Below, one piece after another: positions 43,604-51,178 of a stretch of 64,000 nucleotides of DNA. The stretch spans positions 1 through 64,000 of the forward strand of contig JBEVWC010000020.1 of NCBI GenBank assembly GCA_040506775.1. The letters are read 5' to 3'. Both the position numbers and the translations under genes were made by a program. Numbering within the stretch: position 1 is the stretch's first letter; every line of letters begins with the position of its first letter. The stretch is from Thiodiazotropha sp040506775 (GTDB lineage: Bacteria; Pseudomonadota; Gammaproteobacteria; Chromatiales; Chromatiaceae). The notes below the pieces were generated by a model. That model searched no databases and was not told the DNA's origin. It worked only from the letters and a program-made list of their open reading frames with translations.

Positions 43604-44452
43604 CTAATATCGGGTCAGTGTAGGGGGATCTTCACGGTAACGGGCATAGGCCCGTTTCCAGGTGAGGGATTGCCGGGTGGCGTGCAGCGGAAACTCGTAG
43701 AGACGCTTGAAATGCCCGCACAGGCGACAGAACACCTGCAGTTGCTCCAGCATGTCGTCCCTGCGATCCGGCAACTGCTTCATACCCAGATCGAACCCCA
43801 TGATCCGGTCGATCCCTCCGGCGATGGGACAGGCGTACCAGCCATAGGGCGTGAATCCCATCCCGGTAAGGATCACCCGGCAACCGTTCCTGTAGTCGGC
43901 AAGGGTGTATTCGGGACAGTCCACGGGGGCGATATTGAAGCTACGAAAAGGCTGGACCCGAGTCGACTTTCGGGTGTTATTGATTACCACCCCCGTTGGC
44001 ATGCTGTCGATCACCCGAGTCACCCGGGAGCCGAATCCATTGCTGGTCAGTTCGATCCGGGTATCCGGGCTGAACCGGTCACGCCAGCAGAGGAGTTCCT
44101 CGAGGATGGCATCGATATCGGGGTGTAGAGTGGGCTCTCCACCCAGAAGACGGATCCGTTCCCAGGATTGACCGGAACACATGGTCTCATTCAGAAACCT
44201 GCGGATCTGCTCTAGTTCAATGCGCTCGACAGTGGGTACCTGACTGCAGGATCGGTTGCAGTTATGACAGCGAAGATTGCACGACCAGGTCAGATCGATC
44301 TCCAGGTTGGTGCGACTGCGTGAGTACTGCGGCCCCATCAGCGCTGTGAGGGGAGCCTGCACCCTGAGGTAACTGTAGGGACTGAGCAGTCCACGCACCC
44401 AGCGTCCGGTGTTATCAGGCAGACGCGCGGCTACCCGTTGACGAAACGACAC
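43604..44452 (-). CDS. Radical SAM protein
   Basis: A 282-aa radical SAM enzyme. The cluster motif CNLRCHNC occupies residues 58-65 in the CX3CX2C form, with LLGGEPTLHPD (the GGEP SAM-contact motif) near residue 102. Additional C-terminal cysteines (YACPIAGG and FCRLCGHF) could hold a second iron-sulfur cluster, as in SPASM/twitch enzymes. The substrate is unknown. It is convergent with the DsrC-like gene (33-base gap) and lies upstream of, and divergent from, the octaheme cytochrome cluster. Confidence 0.85.
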   Translation of the reverse strand: MSFRQRVAARLPDNTGRWVRGLLSPYSYLRVQAPLTALMGPQYSRSRTNLEIDLTWSCNLRCHNCNRSCSQVPTVERIELEQIRRFLNETMCSGQSWERIRLLGGEPTLHPDIDAILEELLCWRDRFSPDTRIELTSNGFGSRVTRVIDSMPTGVVINNTRKSTRVQPFRSFNIAPVDCPEYTLADYRNGCRVILTGMGFTPYGWYACPIAGGIDRIMGFDLGMKQLPDRRDDMLEQLQVFCRLCGHFKRLYEFPLHATRQSLTWKRAYARYREDPPTLTRY

Positions 44453-44991
44453 CGGACTAGGCGATACCCGGCCTCTTCATGCGTATCCCTGAATCCTTGT
44501 CACCCGACACTCCCTCAAACTCCCGGTTCATCCTGTCCATGTTCAACATCTCGCCTGATTCCCTGCTTGTCCTGATTGCAAAAATTGGCATTCTGCGGAG
44601 TTTGCCCACACATTCAAGGAATAAAACTTACCAGTGTTCAATGAGATGCCATCCCTCCCGTGACATGCACAGGTTGCTGGCAGGCCCTGCAGGAAGCACC
44701 CCCTCGAACAGCGCTTGATTTAGATCAAGGACCCGGGGCGGTTTTTTATCTTTCATTGCAACTGCATAACAAAGCTAAAAAGAAGAGGTTTTTGCGGCAC
44801 AGTCCGCGAAGCCATGCAGTCCCCGAAGATCGTCAAGAATCAGGGGTTGGGGGAGTATAAGCAGTCATCCATCCTTTTCCTTGGCTTGTCACCAACCCGG
44901 GCGCGGCTCCCTGCCCCGGATCCGTGCAGGCATCACTGAACGGTCCCGGTCAGGGCATTCGCACCCGAAACATACCTTTTGGGAGGGCGCT
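44453..44991. other. Regulatory region upstream of the octaheme cytochrome
   Basis: A 539-base gap between the radical SAM gene and the HAO-like gene. It contains a perfect FNR box at 44715-44728. A -10-like TTTCAT (44751-44756) would place the box at about -41.5, the class II position. The rest has no supported gene; the leader to the start codon would be about 230 bases. Confidence 0.5.
44715..44728. promoter_or_regulatory. FNR/ANR binding site
   Basis: TTGATTTAGATCAA is an exact match to TTGAT-N4-ATCAA. It lies 263 bases before the HAO-like start. The FNR homologue encoded at 50372-51097 carries the residues that read this site. Confidence 0.8.
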
Positions 44992-46482
44992 ATGAACTGG
45001 TTGACGAGAGGTCGATATCACGCGGCTGTCGGTACCGTCATCGGCATACTGATATGGGGAACGTTTTCACCGGCCGAAGCGGCCAGACCGTCGGGAGTCA
45101 TCGGCAAGGACTGGGGTAATCCACGCGGACAGGAGTGTGTGGAGTGTCACTGGCAGGAGGATCCGGGACTCACCATGGAATGGAACAACAGCCAACATGG
45201 ACAGAGCGGCGTCAACTGCCTCGACTGCCACGAGGCGAAGGCTGAGGACAAGGACGGCTTCGAACATGAAGGTTCACGGATTTCGATCATCGTCACCCCT
45301 AAGGACTGCTCCCGTTGCCACAACACCGAGTTCGAAGAGATGGACGGCTCCCATCACGCCAAGGGCGGCCAGATTCTTGCCTCCCTCGACAACCTGCTGG
45401 GTGAGGTCGTCGGCGGTCCGGCTGCGGTCAACGCGGGTTGCCGCCAATGCCACGGCGCGGTGGTAGAGATCGGTGAGGACGGCAAACCCTCCCCGACCAC
45501 CTGGCCGAACACCGGCATCGGACGCATCAACCCGGACGGTTCATCCGGTTCCTGCACCGCCTGCCACGGACGCCACCGCTTCTCCAAGGCACAGGCGCGC
45601 ACACCCGATACCTGCGGCAAGTGCCATGTGGGTCCGGACCATCCGCAGATCGAGGTCTACAACGAATCCAAGCACGGCATCATCTATCGGGCCAAGGTGG
45701 ATGAGATGAACCTGGAATCCGACAAGTGGGTCGCCGGCATCGACTACTCGGCCGCTCCTACCTGCGCCACCTGCCACATGAGCGCCGGCGGCAAACAGGG
45801 CAAGACCCACAACGTGGGTGACCGCATCTCCTGGACCCTTCGCCCACCGGTCTCGCAGAAGATCAACCTGGTGCGTCTGGAAAATGGGCAGGAGTTCGAT
45901 GTGAAGGAGGGTCAGAAGATCCCGAATGTGGGCGACAAGGAGAAAGGCTCCAGCGTGATCGAGGTCGTGACCTGGGAAGAACGGCGCAAGAAGATGCAGG
46001 ATGTCTGTGCCGCCTGTCACAGCGACAGCGTGATCAACGGCCACTACAACCAGTTTGACAATGTCGTCGAACTCTACAACGAGAAGTTCGCCAAACCCAT
46101 TGCCGCCATCATGGGTGAGTTGAAGGCCAATGGCTATATCACCAAGAGCCCCTTCGATGAAAAGATCGAATGGACCTGGTGGGAGATCTGGCATCACGAA
46201 GGTCGTCGTGCCCGTCACGGCGCGTCCATGAACGGTCCGGACTATACCTGGTGGCATGGCATCTATGATGTGGCGAAAAACACCTACTTCGAATGGATAC
46301 CGGAACTCAAGGAAGTGGTGATGAAAAAAGACGGTAACGAGAAGTTTGCAGACGCCATGCTCGACAAGTATTTCCGTCCCATCGACGGCCACTCCTGGTA
46401 CTTCGACGGCATGAGCAAGGAAGCCATCGATAAGGTCCGCAAGGGGTTTGAAGACCGCTACGGAAAAGGCGCCCTGAAGTAA
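44992..46482 (+). CDS. Octaheme cytochrome c of the hydroxylamine oxidoreductase (HAO) family
   Basis: A 496-aa exported multiheme cytochrome (signal AVGTVIGILIWGTFSPAEA). Eight CxxCH motifs start at Cys49, 76, 106, 150, 188, 208, 258 and 339. The late motif PDYTWWHG (Tyr418) matches the HAO region where, as I recall, the tyrosine that crosslinks the P460 heme lies; an alignment is needed. HAO-family proteins oxidise hydroxylamine to NO, or in non-nitrifiers reduce nitrite or hydroxylamine to ammonium. GGGAGGG precedes the ATG at 44992. It leads a cluster with a TPR protein and fccAB behind an FNR box, which favours an anaerobic role. No amo or cycAB genes are present. Confidence 0.88.
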   Translation: MNWLTRGRYHAAVGTVIGILIWGTFSPAEAARPSGVIGKDWGNPRGQECVECHWQEDPGLTMEWNNSQHGQSGVNCLDCHEAKAEDKDGFEHEGSRISIIVTPKDCSRCHNTEFEEMDGSHHAKGGQILASLDNLLGEVVGGPAAVNAGCRQCHGAVVEIGEDGKPSPTTWPNTGIGRINPDGSSGSCTACHGRHRFSKAQARTPDTCGKCHVGPDHPQIEVYNESKHGIIYRAKVDEMNLESDKWVAGIDYSAAPTCATCHMSAGGKQGKTHNVGDRISWTLRPPVSQKINLVRLENGQEFDVKEGQKIPNVGDKEKGSSVIEVVTWEERRKKMQDVCAACHSDSVINGHYNQFDNVVELYNEKFAKPIAAIMGELKANGYITKSPFDEKIEWTWWEIWHHEGRRARHGASMNGPDYTWWHGIYDVAKNTYFEWIPELKEVVMKKDGNEKFADAMLDKYFRPIDGHSWYFDGMSKEAIDKVRKGFEDRYGKGALK

Positions 46483-46488
46483 CCCACA

Positions 46489-46514
46489 CCCCTCCGGGCG
46501 AGTGCCCGGAGGGG
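46489..46514 (+). other. Strong stem-loop between the HAO-like gene and the TPR gene
   Basis: A perfect 11-base stem, CCCCTCCGGGC-GAGT-GCCCGGAGGGG, 7 bases after the stop, followed by CTTCCCTCC rather than a T tract. It may stabilise the upstream mRNA or partly terminate, giving more cytochrome than Fcc. Confidence 0.6.
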
Positions 46515-46548
46515 CTTCCCTCCATAACATCACATCACGAGGTCTTGA

Positions 46549-46995
46549 ATGCACAGGTTATGGTTGCCTATCACCACCCTGCTTTTCACCCTGTTCATGG
46601 TGAACCACGCGCTTGCCCAGGAGAGCACAGAGGATTTGATCGCCCAGGCAGTAGCGGCCTCTGAAAAAGGCGAACTGAAACAGGCGCGCAGCCTGTTGCT
46701 GGAGGCCGTCGCCCAGTCACCCGACTCCTCCCTGGCCTACACCCGCCTGGGTGGCGTGCAGCTTCTGCAACAGGAGTACGGACCGGGTATCGAGAGCTTT
46801 CAGCAGGCCATCATGCTCGACAAGGGGAATGCGGATGCCTTCATCGGCCTGTCACTGGCTTACCTGCATCAGGGGCGCCATGCCCTGGCCCGGGAAGCAC
46901 TCAAGGAAGCATCAAAGCTGGGAACCGCCAAGCAGCAGGAGATTGACAAGGTGCTGGTCTGGCTGGATCAGCGCGACACCGAAATGACTCACTGA
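46549..46995 (+). CDS. Exported TPR protein
   Basis: A 148-aa protein with signal peptide (TTLLFTLFMVNHALA, cleavage before QEST) and about three tetratricopeptide repeats (for example AYTRLGGVQLLQQEYGPGIE and AFIGLSLAYLHQGRHALARE). TPRs bind proteins, and exported ones often help cytochrome assembly or hold partners together. It sits between the octaheme cytochrome and fccA, 66 and 29 bases away, so a scaffold or assembly role for the cluster is inferred. No heme motif is present. Confidence 0.82.
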   Translation: MHRLWLPITTLLFTLFMVNHALAQESTEDLIAQAVAASEKGELKQARSLLLEAVAQSPDSSLAYTRLGGVQLLQQEYGPGIESFQQAIMLDKGNADAFIGLSLAYLHQGRHALAREALKEASKLGTAKQQEIDKVLVWLDQRDTEMTH

Positions 46996-47024
46996 AGCGC
47001 CCCGCGCACTTGAGGAGAACTCCG

Positions 47025-47624
47025 ATGAAAAACCCAATCATACGACGTGCGCTACTGCTCGGCAGCGCACTCTGCCTGGCGACCCTTCCGGTCCTGGGCG
47101 ATGACGGCGGTGGTGTTCGTTCACCCAGCATGCTCGCGGACACCTGCGCAGGATGCCATGGAACCGACGGAGCCAGCGCCGGTGAAATGATGCCGATCAT
47201 TGGCGGTCTGGATAAACAGTTCATGATCACCGCGCTGATGGAATTCAAGAGCGGTGAGCGCGATTCCACCATTATGGGACGGATCGCCAAAGGCTACTCA
47301 GAGAATGAACTCAAGGCGATCGCCGCCTATTTCGCAGCCCAACCCTGGGTATCGAGTCCGGTCGAGGCCGATCCCAAACTGGCCGCACTGGGCCAGGTGA
47401 TTCATGACAAACAATGCAAGACCTGTCACGAAGAGGGCGGCCGTGAACAGGAGGATGAAGCACCACGGCTGGCCGGGCAATGGCCGGACTACACCCTGCT
47501 CTACCTCCGGGAGTGTCACGCCAAGGGCAGCCGCTGTCACCCCCGCAAGATGGGTAAACGGGTCAGCAAACTCAGCGATGATGAGTTGAAGGCCATGGCC
47601 CACTACTACGCCAGTGAAAAATAG
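47025..47624 (+). CDS. fccA: Diheme cytochrome c, likely FccA subunit of sulfide dehydrogenase
   Basis: A 199-aa exported c-type cytochrome with two c4-like domains. Heme motifs are CAGCH at Cys41 and CKTCH at Cys131; MMPIIGG and PRLAGQWPDY are the regions expected to supply or surround the distal ligands. Size and diheme layout match the FccA electron-acceptor subunit, and fccB follows after 12 bases. FccA takes electrons from the FccB flavin and passes them to a soluble cytochrome c. GAGGAG precedes the ATG at 47025. Confidence 0.88.
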   Translation: MKNPIIRRALLLGSALCLATLPVLGDDGGGVRSPSMLADTCAGCHGTDGASAGEMMPIIGGLDKQFMITALMEFKSGERDSTIMGRIAKGYSENELKAIAAYFAAQPWVSSPVEADPKLAALGQVIHDKQCKTCHEEGGREQEDEAPRLAGQWPDYTLLYLRECHAKGSRCHPRKMGKRVSKLSDDELKAMAHYYASEK

Positions 47625-47636
47625 GGGAGCGCTGCA

Positions 47637-48923
47637 ATGACAGGTTTCACACGCAGAAGATTCATACAGGTGACCGGCACCTGCGCCGCTGTCGGCACCT
47701 TGGGTTCAATCAGTCCTGCCGTCTTCGGCGCCGGAGCGAAGGCGCGAGTCATCGTGGTCGGTGGCGGCTACGGGGGCGCCATCGCCGCCAAGTATCTCAA
47801 ACGCGCCGATCCGGGGATCGATGTCATGCTGATCGAGCGCAACCCGAACTACGTCTCGTGTCCCTTGAGCAACGAGGTTCTTTCCGGGGAACGGAGCCTC
47901 GACAGCCTGACCTTCGGCTACCAGGCGCTGGCCGATAAGCACGGGGTGAAGGTGGTTCACGACAGCGTGGTCGGGATCGATGCGAATGCGCACAAGCTCA
48001 AGGTGGCGGGTGGAAGCGAGTACACCTATGACAAACTGATCCTCTCCCCCGGCATCAATTTCCGCTATGACAAGATCGGCGGTTACAGTGCCGAGGTGGC
48101 CGAGCGGATCCCACACGCCTGGAAGGCAGGCCCCCAGACCCAGCTGCTGCGCAAACAGCTCGAGGGAATGAAGGATGGAGGCGTCTGCTATATCGTCGCA
48201 CCGCCCAACCCGTTTCGCTGTCCGCCCGGACCCTATGAGCGGGCGGCGCAGATCGCGCTCTATTTTAAACATCACAAACCTAAATCGAAGGTGATCATCC
48301 TCGACGCCAAGGACCGCTTTTCGAAGCAGGGGCTGTTCATGCAGGGCTATGAGAAATTCTACCCCGGCATGGTGGAATGGGTCTCCGGAGCATCCGGCGG
48401 GATCATTGAAGCGGTGAATCCCGATGCCATGACCCTGGTCGGACAGGTGGACGAGTACAAGGGTGACGTTCTCAACATCATTCCGCCGCAGAAGGCCGGG
48501 CAGATCGCCCAGGATGCTGGTTTGACGAATGAAACCGGCTGGTGTCCCGTGGATCAAAGGACCTTCGAATCGACCCTGGCCAAGGATGTCTTTGTCATCG
48601 GCGATGCCAGCATCGCGGGCAAGATGCCCAAATCCGGCTATGCCGCCAACTCCCAGGCCAAGGTCTGTGCCGCTGCGGTAGCCGCAATGGTGAACGGTGA
48701 AGCCCCGGGGGAACCCTCCTACGTCAATACCTGCTACAGCATCATCAGCCCGGAGTGGGGAATCTCGGTGGCTGCTGTGTACCAACTGGTGAACGGCAGC
48801 ATCGAGGGAGTCGAAGGCGCCGGGGGTCTCTCCCCCATGGATGCCTCCGAACACACCCGGGCAACCGAAGCCGAGTACGCCCGCAGCTGGTTCCGCAACA
48901 TCACCGCGGACATGTTCACCTGA
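47637..48923 (+). CDS. fccB: Flavocytochrome c sulfide dehydrogenase, flavin subunit
   Basis: A 428-aa FAD protein that oxidises sulfide in the periplasm. It has a twin-arginine-type leader (TRRRFIQVTGTCAAVGTLG-like) and the FAD motif VIVVGGGYGGAIAAKYL. The key cysteines are present. Cys75 in VSCPLSNEV corresponds to the covalent FAD site. Cys195 in RCPPGPYERA and Cys366 in VNTCYSIISPEWG correspond to the redox disulfide. The C-terminal FCSD domain follows. With fccA it forms the heterodimer. It is the last gene before a strong terminator. Confidence 0.95.
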   Translation: MTGFTRRRFIQVTGTCAAVGTLGSISPAVFGAGAKARVIVVGGGYGGAIAAKYLKRADPGIDVMLIERNPNYVSCPLSNEVLSGERSLDSLTFGYQALADKHGVKVVHDSVVGIDANAHKLKVAGGSEYTYDKLILSPGINFRYDKIGGYSAEVAERIPHAWKAGPQTQLLRKQLEGMKDGGVCYIVAPPNPFRCPPGPYERAAQIALYFKHHKPKSKVIILDAKDRFSKQGLFMQGYEKFYPGMVEWVSGASGGIIEAVNPDAMTLVGQVDEYKGDVLNIIPPQKAGQIAQDAGLTNETGWCPVDQRTFESTLAKDVFVIGDASIAGKMPKSGYAANSQAKVCAAAVAAMVNGEAPGEPSYVNTCYSIISPEWGISVAAVYQLVNGSIEGVEGAGGLSPMDASEHTRATEAEYARSWFRNITADMFT

Positions 48924-48944
48924 CCCGGTTGCTCAGCCAGCCCA

Positions 48945-48969
48945 GGGCCGATGCCTGGCGCATCGGCCC
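48945..48969 (+). other. Stem-loop after fccB
   Basis: A perfect 10-base stem GGGCCGATGC-CTGGC-GCATCGGCCC, 22 bases after the fccB stop, without a T tract. It may protect the mRNA end. Confidence 0.5.
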
Positions 48970-49004
48970 GGCAAATTCCATGAACGATTATCCTCAGGCT
49001 TATC

Positions 49005-49030
49005 GCGCCGTCATCACGGCGCATTTTTTT
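49005..49030 (+). terminator. Intrinsic terminator of the HAO-TPR-fccAB cluster
   Basis: Stem GCGCCGT-CATC-ACGGCGC followed by A and seven T residues. A textbook rho-independent terminator marking the end of the cluster. Confidence 0.88.
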
Positions 49031-49127
49031 GCCTGCCACAGCACCCGGCTCATCAATGACCGCCCCCGTAAAGTAAAGATGCGGTTCAGCCTGCCTGATC
49101 ACTGGTCGGGTTAGTGCAGTCGGGTAG

Positions 49128-49194
49128 GTCGGGTTAGCGCAGCGTAACCCGACGACCCACTATGCCCGCTTCAAGTCGGGTTACGCTGCGCTCA
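49128..49194. repeat. GTCGGGTTA palindromic repeat pair
   Basis: A perfect palindrome with arms GTCGGGTTA / TAACCCGAC around GCGCAGCG (49128-49153), then a related GTCGGGTTACGCTGCGCTCA unit (49175-49194). A partial GTCGGGTTAGTGCAGTCGGG precedes it. The design resembles the CCCGGG repeats elsewhere in the window. It occupies most of the gap between the terminator and the pentapeptide gene. Confidence 0.7.
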
Positions 49195-49233
49195 TTCTGC
49201 CTTGCTGGGCGCAAAACCAGCCCCAGGCGTGAC

Positions 49234-50346
49234 TCAATCGGACGCAGGCTGCTCGTCGATGCGATTTTCCCGCCTCTGGCGCTCAGTGAAGCGTGTCTGG
49301 TTCAGGTTGGCCTTTTCGAACAGGCAACGGCTCAATTCCGCATGGGTGAAATCCACGCCGTAGAGATTCGCACCACTGAAATCCACCCCATCTAGCTTCG
49401 TCCCTTCGAAACGCGCCCCTTTCAGATTTGCCCCGGCCAGGGAACTGCGCTGGATCAGGGCGTTGCTGAAATCGGTGTCGATCATATTCCCCCCCAGTGC
49501 CACATTGACCAGCCGGGCGCCGCTGAGGCGAGCCTTGGCCATACGGGCGCCGATCAACCGCGCACCGCTCAGATCGGCGTCTCGCAGATCGGCTTCACGC
49601 AGGTCACTCTTTTTCAATTCTGCGGAAACCAGCCGGGCCCCCTGCAGTCGGGCACCGCGCAGGTCAGCACCGAGCAGCAGGGCATTGGACAGATCGATGC
49701 CTCGCATGTCGATTCCGGCAAGTCGACTGTGGCGCAGGTCAGCGGCGCTGAAATCACTGCCGGTCAGGGATCCAGCAACGGTCAGATCGGCACCACGCAG
49801 GTGCGCCCCGGACAACCGGGCCCGTTCCAGCCGGGCGCCGTTGAAGTTGACCTGGGTGAGCTGGGCATCGCCCAGGTTGGCGCCGCTCAAATCCGCCTGG
49901 GAGAGATCGGCACCCTGAAGATTGGCCTGCTGCAGGTTGGCGTCGTTGAGCCGTGCTCCATGCAAGCGGGCGTAACTCAACCGGCCGCGCAGCAGCGACT
50001 GGCCTTGAAGATCGACCCCGCTGAGATCCGCCCGGCTCAGGCTGGCCCGGTCCAGACGGGCATCCCTGAGCGTCGCACCTGCGAGGTTGGCCTGGTAGAG
50101 CAACGCCCCGTCCAGCCGGGAGGCACTCAGATTCGCCCCGGACAGATCCGCCCCACGCAGGTCGGCCCCTTGCAGATCCAGACCACTGAGATCCACTGAA
50201 GCCAGGGAACATTCGACACATCGGCCCTGCTGCATCAGTTCTACGCGGGGATCCGCGCCCGAGGACCCGGATAAAAGTGCAAGTCCGAGTAACAGAAAGG
50301 CCCGTGAAACACCCAGGACCTGGATTGATGGTCGCTTTGCCAGCAT
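49234..50346 (-). CDS. Exported pentapeptide-repeat protein
   Basis: A 370-aa protein with an N-terminal signal (FLLLGLALLSGSSGA). From about residue 45 almost the whole chain is A(D/N)LxX pentapeptides, such as ADLRGADLSGANL and ADLSQADLSGANL, about 60 copies. These fold into a right-handed square beta-helix. Most pentapeptide proteins are cytoplasmic (some protect gyrase); a signal peptide points to the periplasm here. A Cys pair, RCVECS, near residue 43 just after the signal could form a disulfide or a metal site. The cluster terminator and repeats lie downstream. Function unknown. Confidence 0.85.
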   Translation of the reverse strand: MLAKRPSIQVLGVSRAFLLLGLALLSGSSGADPRVELMQQGRCVECSLASVDLSGLDLQGADLRGADLSGANLSASRLDGALLYQANLAGATLRDARLDRASLSRADLSGVDLQGQSLLRGRLSYARLHGARLNDANLQQANLQGADLSQADLSGANLGDAQLTQVNFNGARLERARLSGAHLRGADLTVAGSLTGSDFSAADLRHSRLAGIDMRGIDLSNALLLGADLRGARLQGARLVSAELKKSDLREADLRDADLSGARLIGARMAKARLSGARLVNVALGGNMIDTDFSNALIQRSSLAGANLKGARFEGTKLDGVDFSGANLYGVDFTHAELSRCLFEKANLNQTRFTERQRRENRIDEQPASD

Positions 50347-50371
50347 CGGAGATCAACGCATCCGTATTTGT

Positions 50372-51097
50372 TCAGATCATGCTCAGGGACTGGGCCTTCT
50401 GAATGTCCGAGAGATAGATGTGCTTGGCTTCATTGACGATCATCCCCTCCTTCTCCAGGGCCAGCAGGGCCCGGCTCAGTGACTCCGGCGCCAATCCAAG
50501 GTAGTTGGCGATGTCGGTCTTCAGCATGGGCAGGGGGATGGTGCGTAAATCCGAGGCATAACGCACCCGGGTACGCTTGAACAGATCGAAGATGAACCAG
50601 GCGACCTTCTGCTTCGCCTTCAGGTTACGCGCCAAAGCCCATTGGTAGACATCACTGTTGAGGGTGCGGCCCAGACGGGTCATCAAGCCTTGCTGAAAGT
50701 CCGTACAGGCATTGCACATGGCCTTGATCTGGTCATAGGACAGCTCGCACACCCAGCACTCCTCAAGGGCCATGGCGTCCGCCGGATAGGTATCGCAAGC
50801 AAAGGCATCCACCCCAAGCAACTCGCCGAACAGGTAGAATCCGGTGACCTCCATGACCCCGTTGACGGTGCAGATCTGAGTTTTCACCGATCCCCGCTGA
50901 ATCATGTAAAGCGTGGTGAACGGCATCCCGGCGCGGTAGATCAGGTCGCCTTTCTGAAAAGGGCCCTTGGTGCGTATGGCGCGTTTGAAGGTGTTGCAAA
51001 GTTCACCGCTGCAAACGGATTGAAGACAGAATGGCTTGGCCTGACAGGTGCTGCATGAGGGCCCTTTGACGACGATGCGCAGGTCACGAGCGAGCAT
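50372..51097 (-). CDS. fnr: FNR-type oxygen-sensing transcriptional regulator
   Basis: A 241-aa CRP/FNR protein. The iron-sulfur ligands are present: Cys15-x2-Cys18-x5-Cys24 in SCSTCQAKPFC, and the fourth in ECWVCEL, which matches the E. coli Cys122 context. The helix-turn-helix IANYLGLAPESLSRALLALEKEGM carries the E-x-x-S-R reading residues specific for TTGAT half-sites. As a [4Fe-4S] protein it should be active without oxygen. The terminal Cys29 is extra. It lies 25 bases upstream of the pentapeptide gene on the same strand and may regulate the HAO-fccAB cluster through the box at 44715. Confidence 0.92.
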   Translation of the reverse strand: MLARDLRIVVKGPSCSTCQAKPFCLQSVCSGELCNTFKRAIRTKGPFQKGDLIYRAGMPFTTLYMIQRGSVKTQICTVNGVMEVTGFYLFGELLGVDAFACDTYPADAMALEECWVCELSYDQIKAMCNACTDFQQGLMTRLGRTLNSDVYQWALARNLKAKQKVAWFIFDLFKRTRVRYASDLRTIPLPMLKTDIANYLGLAPESLSRALLALEKEGMIVNEAKHIYLSDIQKAQSLSMI

Positions 51098-51178
51098 AAA
51101 GAAGGTGTTCTTTTTTAGGGAGTTCTAGTTGTAAGAATAGCTTTCCTGCGAGACCGGTGCCAGCCTCTGATGCAGGTT

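Noticed and set aside
44992..46482. Reading the octaheme cytochrome as proof of ammonia oxidation
   Set aside because: No ammonia monooxygenase, cytochrome c554 or cM552 genes are present. HAO-family proteins are common in non-nitrifiers, and the FNR box favours anaerobic use.
47706..48854. Long minus-strand open frame opposite fccB (382 codons)
   Set aside because: It is a mirror of fccB codon bias in GC-rich DNA. The plus strand carries all FccB motifs, and the antisense product shows no family features.
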